From positions 1-35,790 of the forward strand of contig JBKOWM010000009.1 of assembly GCA_046724395.1 (NCBI GenBank): a DNA stretch of 35,790 nucleotides, in the 5' to 3' direction. The notes below the pieces were generated by a model. The model was not told the origin of the DNA and ran no database searches. It worked only from the letters and a program-made list of their open reading frames with translations. Below are positions 30,513-35,790 of the stretch, one piece after another. Source of the DNA: DATAEU01 sp046724395. Its GTDB lineage: Bacteria; Actinomycetota; UBA4738; HRBIN12. How positions within the stretch are numbered: the stretch's first letter is position 1; the number at the start of each line of letters is the position of its first letter. The translations under genes were made by a program, and so were the position numbers.

Positions 30513-31952
30513 GTGATCAGCTCGATCCACAACCCCAAGGTCGCAGCCGCCCTTCGCCTCAAGAAGCGGTCGTTTCGCGAGCGTGACCGCGAGTTTCTCG
30601 TCGAGGGAGCCCAGGCGGTCGGCGAGGCGCTCGACGCCGCGGCCCTTTCCTTCCTGTTTCACACGGAGCCTCACCCGCTGGTCGTCCGCGCTCGCGACCT
30701 CGGGGTGAACGTCGTCGAGGTCGCGCCCACGGTGATGAGCCGGCTGACTTCGACGGTGACGCCACAGGGTCTCGTGGGTGTCGGGCCGTTCCTCGACGTC
30801 GCGCTGTCGCGCCTCCCCGAAACTCCGTCGGCCCTGGCGATCCTGCACGCCGTCCGGGACCCGGGCAACGCCGGGACGGTGGTTCGCTCGGCCGACGCGG
30901 CGGGCGCCGACGCAGTCGTCTTCACGTCGAGCTCCGTCGACGTCTACAACGCGAAGACGGTTCGTGCCACGGCCGGATCGCTCTTCCACCTTCCGGTCGT
31001 GCGCGCGGTCGAGACCGATGAGGCGATCGAGGTCGCTCGGTCCCGCGGGTGCCGTGTGCTCGCCATGGATGCGCGTGGCGACGAGGAGCTGTACGCGGCG
31101 GACATGTCCGGGCATGCCGCGTTCCTGTTCGGCAACGAGGCGTGGGGACTGCCGCCGGAGATCGCGCGCCTTGCGGACGCGACCGTCCGCGTGCCGATCG
31201 CCTCACGGACGGAGTCTCTGAACCTCGCGGCCGCCGCCACCGTCTGCCTGTTCGAATGGGCGAGGCAGCGTCGCGAGGGCGTCCGCACCGCCCTCGAGAC
31301 CGTCATCGCCTCGGCGGCGCACGACATTCGCTCTCCGCTCACGGCCATGAAGGGGTTCGGCGAGACGCTCGAACGACGATGGGAACAGATGTCGCCGGAA
31401 CAGCGGTCGATCATGCTCGCAGGCATCGTCTACGACACCGATCGGCTCAACATGATCGTGCGACAGCTCGTGGATGCGGCTCGGATGGCGTCGGGCGATC
31501 TCGATCTGTTTCCCGACCGCGTCGAGATCGCCACCCTCGTTCGCAGGATCGCCGACGTGCGGCGCCGTGATCCGGAGCACGCGTCGATCGACTGGAGGGG
31601 CCCGGAACCGGTCGCGCTCACGGACCCCGATCGCCTCCAGATGATCCTCGAAGCGTTCGTCGACGCGGAGGCATGGTGGGGGACCGAGGGGCCGATCGGC
31701 GTGCGCGGGACTGTCGACGAGGCTCGTATTCGGATCGAGGTAGAGCGCGCCGGGACGAGGCTGTCGCAGCAGGAGGCCGAGTCGCTATTCACGCCGAGGG
31801 CCCCGGGCAGTGGCGCCGGCGGGAGCAAGATCGGCCTGTTCGTCGCGCGCGGGATCGCTTCGGCGCAGGGCGGAACGGTAAACGCGTCCGTGGACGACGG
31901 GGTGCTGCGCTTCCGACTCGACCTTCCCGCCCATCTGCCGGGTGGCGGCTGA
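30513..31952 (+). CDS. SpoU-type RNA 2'-O-methyltransferase fused to a histidine-kinase-like module
   Basis: One uninterrupted frame of 479 residues. Residues 1-252 are a complete TrmH/SpoU RNA methyltransferase: an N-terminal substrate-binding part, then the knot motifs VRDPGNAGTVVRSADAAGAD (114-132), FLFGNEAWGLPPEI (204-217) and VPIASRTESLNLAAAATVCL (227-246). Residues 260-475 look like a two-component kinase core: H-box SAAHDIRSPLTAMKGF with His270, a dimerisation helix pair, and an ATPase-like domain ending in GGSKIGLFVARGIASAQGG. The ATPase N-box lacks its Asn (ILEAFVDAEAW) and the DxGxG motif is missing (ERAGTRL), so ATP binding is doubtful. There is no membrane segment. GTG at 30513 has GGGGGAGGG upstream. 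It likely methylates 23S rRNA; the role of the second half is unknown. Confidence 0.88.
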   Translation: MISSIHNPKVAAALRLKKRSFRERDREFLVEGAQAVGEALDAAALSFLFHTEPHPLVVRARDLGVNVVEVAPTVMSRLTSTVTPQGLVGVGPFLDVALSRLPETPSALAILHAVRDPGNAGTVVRSADAAGADAVVFTSSSVDVYNAKTVRATAGSLFHLPVVRAVETDEAIEVARSRGCRVLAMDARGDEELYAADMSGHAAFLFGNEAWGLPPEIARLADATVRVPIASRTESLNLAAAATVCLFEWARQRREGVRTALETVIASAAHDIRSPLTAMKGFGETLERRWEQMSPEQRSIMLAGIVYDTDRLNMIVRQLVDAARMASGDLDLFPDRVEIATLVRRIADVRRRDPEHASIDWRGPEPVALTDPDRLQMILEAFVDAEAWWGTEGPIGVRGTVDEARIRIEVERAGTRLSQQEAESLFTPRAPGSGAGGSKIGLFVARGIASAQGGTVNASVDDGVLRFRLDLPAHLPGGG

Positions 31953-31963
31953 TCGGCGCTCGG

Positions 31964-31969
31964 TAGACT
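31964..31969 (+). promoter_or_regulatory. -10 box for pheS, ten bases from the ATG
   Basis: TAGACT ends ten bases before the pheS ATG (31980). The bases between (TCTCGGCCTC) have no ribosome-binding site, so a leaderless or near-leaderless mRNA is likely if the box is used. Confidence 0.45.
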
Positions 31970-31979
31970 TCTCGGCCTC

Positions 31980-33026
31980 ATGGACCCCGAAGAGGCGCTC
32001 TCGACGCTCGAGACGGAGCGGGAGCGAGGGTTTCGGGCGGTCGCCGGCGCCACGACGCTCGACGAGCTCGAGGCGGCGAGGGTCTCGTTTCTCGGTCGAC
32101 GATCGCGCTTCTCTGAGGTCCAGCGCTCGCTCGGGTCGCTTTCGCCCGACGATCGACGCAGTATCGGCGCCGTCGCGAACGACGTCCGCGATGCGCTCAA
32201 CGCCGCGGTGGCGGAGCGACGGGCGGTGCTTTCGCGGGACGCCGAATCCCGGCTTCTCGACGCCGACGCGGTCGACATGACGCTTCCGGGCCGACTTCCC
32301 GCGACCGGGTCATTGCATCCCCTGACGCTCGTTGAGCGTCAGATGGTGACGATCTTCACGCGTATGGGTTACCGCGTCGCCGAGGGTCCGGAGATCGAGG
32401 ATGAGTGGCATAACTTCGAGGCCCTCAACATCCCGGCGGACCACCCGGCGCGGACGATGAAGGATTCTCTATACGTCGACGTCCCCGGCCTGCTTCTTCG
32501 GACGGAAACGTCGGCGGTCCAGATCCGGACGATGGAATCGCAGCCGCCCCCCGTGTACATCGTCGCCCCCGGCCGCGTGTACCGGCGCGAGGCCGTCGAT
32601 GCGACGCACCTGTCGGTCTTCCATCAACTCGAATGTCTAGCCGTCGACGAGGGCCTGTCGCTCGCCGACCTCAAGGGAACGCTCGAGACGTTCGCTCGTG
32701 AGATGTTCGGTCGCGACGTGCGAGCCAGGATCACGCCCGACTACTTCCCGTTCGTGGAACCAGGCGCTCAGATGGCGGTGTCGTGCTTCATCTGCGGAGG
32801 GGACGGCTGCCGGGTGTGCGGGAACGGGTGGCTGGAGCAGGGTGGCGCCGGCATGGTGCATCCGCGGGTGCTGGAGAACACCGGCTACGACTCCGAGCGA
32901 TACACGGGATTCGCGTTCGGCCTGGGGATCGAGCGGGTGGCGATGGTCAGGTACTCGGTCGACGACATGCGCCTATTCGTCGAGGGCGACGTTCGCTTCC
33001 TCGAGCAGTTCGAGGGCGTCGCATGA
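31980..33026 (+). CDS. pheS: Phenylalanyl-tRNA synthetase alpha subunit
   Basis: Catalytic subunit of the alpha2-beta2 enzyme that charges tRNA-Phe. The 348 residues have an N-terminal coiled-coil arm (about 1-95) that contacts tRNA, then the class II core. Motif 2 is in RVYRREAVDATHLSVFHQLE, and motif 3 in GFAFGLGIERVAMVRY. The segment CFICGGDGCRVCGNGWLE shows the Cys residues seen in many bacterial PheS. The ATG follows the methyltransferase-kinase gene by 27 bases. The stop overlaps pheT as ATGA. Confidence 0.97.
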   Translation: MDPEEALSTLETERERGFRAVAGATTLDELEAARVSFLGRRSRFSEVQRSLGSLSPDDRRSIGAVANDVRDALNAAVAERRAVLSRDAESRLLDADAVDMTLPGRLPATGSLHPLTLVERQMVTIFTRMGYRVAEGPEIEDEWHNFEALNIPADHPARTMKDSLYVDVPGLLLRTETSAVQIRTMESQPPPVYIVAPGRVYRREAVDATHLSVFHQLECLAVDEGLSLADLKGTLETFAREMFGRDVRARITPDYFPFVEPGAQMAVSCFICGGDGCRVCGNGWLEQGGAGMVHPRVLENTGYDSERYTGFAFGLGIERVAMVRYSVDDMRLFVEGDVRFLEQFEGVA

Positions 33027-35401
33027 GGGTCGTGCTCTCGTGGTTGCGTGAGTTCGCGCCGACCGATCTCGCTGCGGATGCGCTCGCGGATCTTCTTACG
33101 TCCAAGGGCGCCGAGGTTGAGCGCATCGATCGGCCGTGGGACGGGCTGCAGGGCGTCGTCGCGGCGCGCGTGGTCGAGGTCCGGGATCATCCGAACTCTG
33201 AGCGCCTGTGCATCGCCCGCGTGCAGACGGGTTCGGGCGAGACGGACGTCGTCGTGGGCGTTCGCAACATGGTCGCGGGCGACGTCGTTCCGCTTGCGCC
33301 CCCGGGGGCGCGGGTACCGACGCTGGCGGAGCCGCTCTCGGCCCGCCCGATCCGCGGCGTCGTATCGAACGGCATGCTCTGCGCCCCGGACGAGCTCGGG
33401 GTGTCCTCGAGCCATGACCGCATCGTGATCCTCCCGGCCGGGATCGAGGCCGGGATGGACCTGAAGCGCGAGCTCGGGCTGGACGATGCCGTCCTCGAGA
33501 TCGAGGTGACGCCCAACCGGCCGGATTTCCTCTCGGTCCTCGGCATCGCCCGCGAGGTGGCGGCCGCCACCGGCGTGCTGCTGTCGCTGCCGGACACCGG
33601 GGTGGAGGAGCTGGACGACAAGGCCGAAGACGTCGCGAACGTGCGGATCGACGACGTCGAACGCTGTCCGCGTTATCTCGCGCGGATCATCCGGGGGGTG
33701 CGCGAGGCCGCAACGCCGCTCCGCGTTCAGGCGCGGTTGACGGCGTCCGGCATGCGGCCGATCTCGGCGTCGGTCGACGCCACGAATTACGCCATGCTCG
33801 AGCTAGGGCAGCCGCTGCATCCGTTCGACCTCGCCCTGCTCGAGGGTCCGGGCATCGTCGTGCGTCGGGCCGAAGACGGCGAGCGTTTGGTCACCCTCGA
33901 CGGGGTCGAACGCGTGTTCACGCAGGACGATCTGCTCATCGCGGACACACAGCGAGCCGTCGCGGTGGCTGGCGTAATCGGCGGCGCCGTCGCCGAGGTG
34001 TCACCCTCGACCCAAACCATCCTGCTCGAGAGCGCGACGTTCGAGCGCGGCGGCGTGCAGCGGACGCGGCGCCGGCTGGGCCTGTCGACGGAGGCGTCTG
34101 TCCGGTTCGAGCGAGGCGTGGATCCAGAAGCGCCGCCCGCCGGCGCGGATCGGGCGTGTCACTTGATGCAGCGCTGGTTCGGTGCCTCGGTGTTGGCAGG
34201 TCAGATCGACGTCGGGTCTGTGCCCCCGAGGCGGCGGATCGCGGTACGACCCAACCGCGCAGCCATGCTCATCGGGTACCCGGTCGGTACCGAGGACGTC
34301 AGGTCCGTCGCCGGAAGGCTCGGGTTCTCGAGCCAGACCGCCGACGGGGACGTCGAGGTCGAGGTCCCCGGGTACCGGGTCGATCTCGAGCGCGAGGTCG
34401 ACTTCATCGAGGAGATCGCCCGCGTGCGGGGGTACGAGCTCGTCGGCTCGACGCTGCCGGCCGTTCGACAGCCGGGCGGGACGCCGCCCGGCTACGCGTT
34501 TCGCCGACGGGTCCGCGAGCGCCTGGCGGATTCGGGCCTGCGAGAGATCTGTCCCCTGCCCTTCGCCTCGAAAGGCGACGTCGCTCTCCTGCCGGGCGGC
34601 GCGCCGGTTCGAATCTCGAACCCGCTCGACGCCGACGCCGCCTTGCTTCGCACGAGTCTGATTCCGGGACTGCTCGACGGCCTCCGCCGAAACGTGCACC
34701 GTCACGTCGGCGCGGCCGCGCTGTTCGAGGTCGGGTTCGTCTTCACGCTCGATCGCGACCGGCCCGTGGAGCTCGGTCGGGTTGCATTCGCGATGACCGG
34801 ACCCGCCGAGCGCGGCTGGAGTCGTGCGCCGCGGGTGTTCGACGTCTTCGACGCGAAGGGCGTCCTCGAGGCCCTGATGCGAGGGCTGAACGTGACCGAG
34901 TGGTCGCTCGGCGACGCGGCCGGCGTCCCGTTCCATCCCGGTCGATCGGCGGCGGTGCTGCTCGACGGGCGGCTTGCCGGCGTGGTCGGGGAGTTGCACC
35001 CGGCGGTCGCCGCGGCGTTCGATCTCGTCGACCGGGTTGCGATCGCCGAGCTCGACCTCGACGCGTTACAAACGGCAGCGTCGATGCGGCTCGAGGTTCG
35101 CGAGCCAACGCGGTTTCCGCCGGCCAGACGGGACCTCGCGTTCGTCGTTGATCGATCGGTTCCCGCCGGAGCCGTCCAGGCCGAGATCGAGCGCGCGGCC
35201 GGCACCGAGCTCCTCGGCTCGTGCACCTTGTTCGACGTGTTCGACGGGGCGCCGCTCCCCTCCGGGCGCAAGAGCCTGGCGTTCGCGCTGGAGCTGCGGG
35301 CGCACGATCGCAGCCTGACGGGCGACGAGGCCGAGGCGGTGGTCGCGCGAGTCGTCGAGGCGATCACGACGGCGTTCGGCGGCGAGCTCCGCGCCGGCTG
35401 A
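33023..35401 (+). CDS. pheT: Phenylalanyl-tRNA synthetase beta subunit
   Basis: Partner of PheS, with editing and tRNA-binding roles. The 792 residues are full length. In order: the MRVVLSWLREFAP start, an EMAP-like tRNA-binding domain (about 40-150: HPNSERLCIARV, SNGMLCAPDELG), the B3/B4 editing domain (about 210-380), B5 (about 405-475), the catalytic-like core, and the C-terminal anticodon-binding domain (FPPARRDLAFVVDRSVPAG to the end). The ATG overlaps the pheS stop. A strong hairpin follows about 25 bases after the stop. Confidence 0.96.
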   Translation: MRVVLSWLREFAPTDLAADALADLLTSKGAEVERIDRPWDGLQGVVAARVVEVRDHPNSERLCIARVQTGSGETDVVVGVRNMVAGDVVPLAPPGARVPTLAEPLSARPIRGVVSNGMLCAPDELGVSSSHDRIVILPAGIEAGMDLKRELGLDDAVLEIEVTPNRPDFLSVLGIAREVAAATGVLLSLPDTGVEELDDKAEDVANVRIDDVERCPRYLARIIRGVREAATPLRVQARLTASGMRPISASVDATNYAMLELGQPLHPFDLALLEGPGIVVRRAEDGERLVTLDGVERVFTQDDLLIADTQRAVAVAGVIGGAVAEVSPSTQTILLESATFERGGVQRTRRRLGLSTEASVRFERGVDPEAPPAGADRACHLMQRWFGASVLAGQIDVGSVPPRRRIAVRPNRAAMLIGYPVGTEDVRSVAGRLGFSSQTADGDVEVEVPGYRVDLEREVDFIEEIARVRGYELVGSTLPAVRQPGGTPPGYAFRRRVRERLADSGLREICPLPFASKGDVALLPGGAPVRISNPLDADAALLRTSLIPGLLDGLRRNVHRHVGAAALFEVGFVFTLDRDRPVELGRVAFAMTGPAERGWSRAPRVFDVFDAKGVLEALMRGLNVTEWSLGDAAGVPFHPGRSAAVLLDGRLAGVVGELHPAVAAAFDLVDRVAIAELDLDALQTAASMRLEVREPTRFPPARRDLAFVVDRSVPAGAVQAEIERAAGTELLGSCTLFDVFDGAPLPSGRKSLAFALELRAHDRSLTGDEAEAVVARVVEAITTAFGGELRAG

Positions 35402-35426
35402 ATATCGAGAGGCATGTCCGCCCGTT

Positions 35427-35448
35427 CGTCCCGCGCGCGCGTGGGACG
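35427..35448 (+). terminator. Possible terminator hairpin after pheT
   Basis: CGTCCCGCG-CGCG-CGTGGGACG forms nine pairs including one G-U. It sits between pheT and the argF promoter, where a terminator would be expected. There is no T-run after it, so the call rests on position and stem strength only. Confidence 0.4.
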
Positions 35449-35468
35449 CGCGGAAACACCGTCCCGGA

Positions 35469-35474
35469 TAGACT
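35469..35474 (+). promoter_or_regulatory. -10 box for argF, eight bases from the ATG
   Basis: TAGACT ends eight bases before the ATG at 35483; GGCGCGCC lies between them and offers no ribosome-binding site. Same layout as metK and pheS. No clear -35 box or ARG box is visible. Confidence 0.45.
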
Positions 35475-35482
35475 GGCGCGCC

Positions 35483-35790
35483 ATGAAGCGCGACTTTCTG
35501 TCGATCGACGACCTGACAGCCGACGAGCTCGCATGGTTGGTGGATCTGTCCGCGAAGGTAAAAGCCACGCCGGAGGATTACGGCGACAGGCTGCGAGGCA
35601 AGTCGGTCGGGATGATCTTCGAGAAGCCCTCGACGAGGACGCGCGTCTCCTTCGAGGTCGCCGTCGCGTCAGCCGGCGGGCACGCGCTCGCGCTGACATC
35701 GTCGGAACTGCAGCTCGGGCGCGGAGAGACGATCGAGGACACGGGCCGGGTACTCTCCAGATACGTCGACGCGATCGTCCTGCGCACGTT
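35483..35790 (+). CDS. argF: Ornithine carbamoyltransferase, 5' part only
   Basis: Combines carbamoyl phosphate with ornithine to citrulline in arginine synthesis. The first 102 codons are present and the frame is open to the window edge. The sequence begins MKRDFLSIDDLTADELAWLV, carries the carbamoyl-phosphate loop FEKPSTRTRVSFE near residues 47-59, and then LGRGETIEDTGRVLSRY, where ETIEDTARVL is the ornithine-type pattern. These features separate it from aspartate carbamoyltransferase. It uses carbamoyl phosphate made by CarAB in the same window. Confidence 0.93.
   Translation, partial: MKRDFLSIDDLTADELAWLVDLSAKVKATPEDYGDRLRGKSVGMIFEKPSTRTRVSFEVAVASAGGHALALTSSELQLGRGETIEDTGRVLSRYVDAIVLRT

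Overview
This is a GC-rich, gene-dense chromosomal window that reads as a deep-branching member of the Actinomycetota, probably a metagenome-assembled lineage rather than a well-studied genus. The main reasons are an mIHF gene of the actinobacterial type placed between pyrF and gmk, the gene order pyrF-mihF-gmk-rpoZ-coaBC-metK-priA-fmt, a PriA that has lost its helicase motifs, and many ATGA/GTGA/TTGA gene overlaps. Every gene I can support is on the + strand except tatA. I see no phage, insertion sequence, CRISPR array, rRNA or tRNA.

Layout. (1) 1-4207: the 3' end of an upstream gene (probably aroC), then aroK, aroB, aroQ, an M24 peptidase, efp and nusB, facing a single convergent tatA. (2) 4550-14527: a pyrimidine operon with promoter, PyrR-binding hairpin, 17-codon leader ORF, pyrR, pyrB, pyrC, carA, carB, pyrK, pyrD and pyrF. 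(3) 14596-20632: mihF, a 520-base stretch without a clear gene, gmk, rpoZ, coaBC, metK and priA. (4) 20652-25091: def, fmt, rsmB, an rpe-like gene and a response regulator with a GGDEF-like domain. (5) 25139-29178: an FMN riboswitch followed by ribD, ribE, ribBA, ribH and a small cupin gene. (6) 29201-30453: infC-rpmI-rplT with a structured leader. (7) 30513-35790: an RNA methyltransferase fused to a histidine-kinase-like module, pheS, pheT, and the first 102 codons of argF.

The most unusual signal is a dispersed 43-bp palindromic element (arms GGGGGCT/AGCCCCC around GCGCG-AA-CGCGC). I count eight copies at five places, all at junctions between neighbouring genes. At four of them the element appears to be translated as part of a housekeeping protein: the C-terminal tail of the upstream gene (three copies) and of CarA (two copies), and the N-termini of PriA and RibBA. 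In priA no start codon lies between the element and the conserved protein, so the element has to be read through. This resembles the protein-coding palindromic elements known from Rickettsia, but I know of no such description for this group.

Other points worth attention: a PyrR hairpin and overlapping leader peptide that may control the pyr operon by translation; a PyrD whose orotate-contacting residues and catalytic Cys are replaced; an infC with no canonical start codon upstream of its conserved N-terminus; an rRNA methyltransferase-kinase fusion whose ATP site looks degenerate; and several genes whose -10 box sits only 6-10 bases before the start codon, as expected for leaderless mRNAs.
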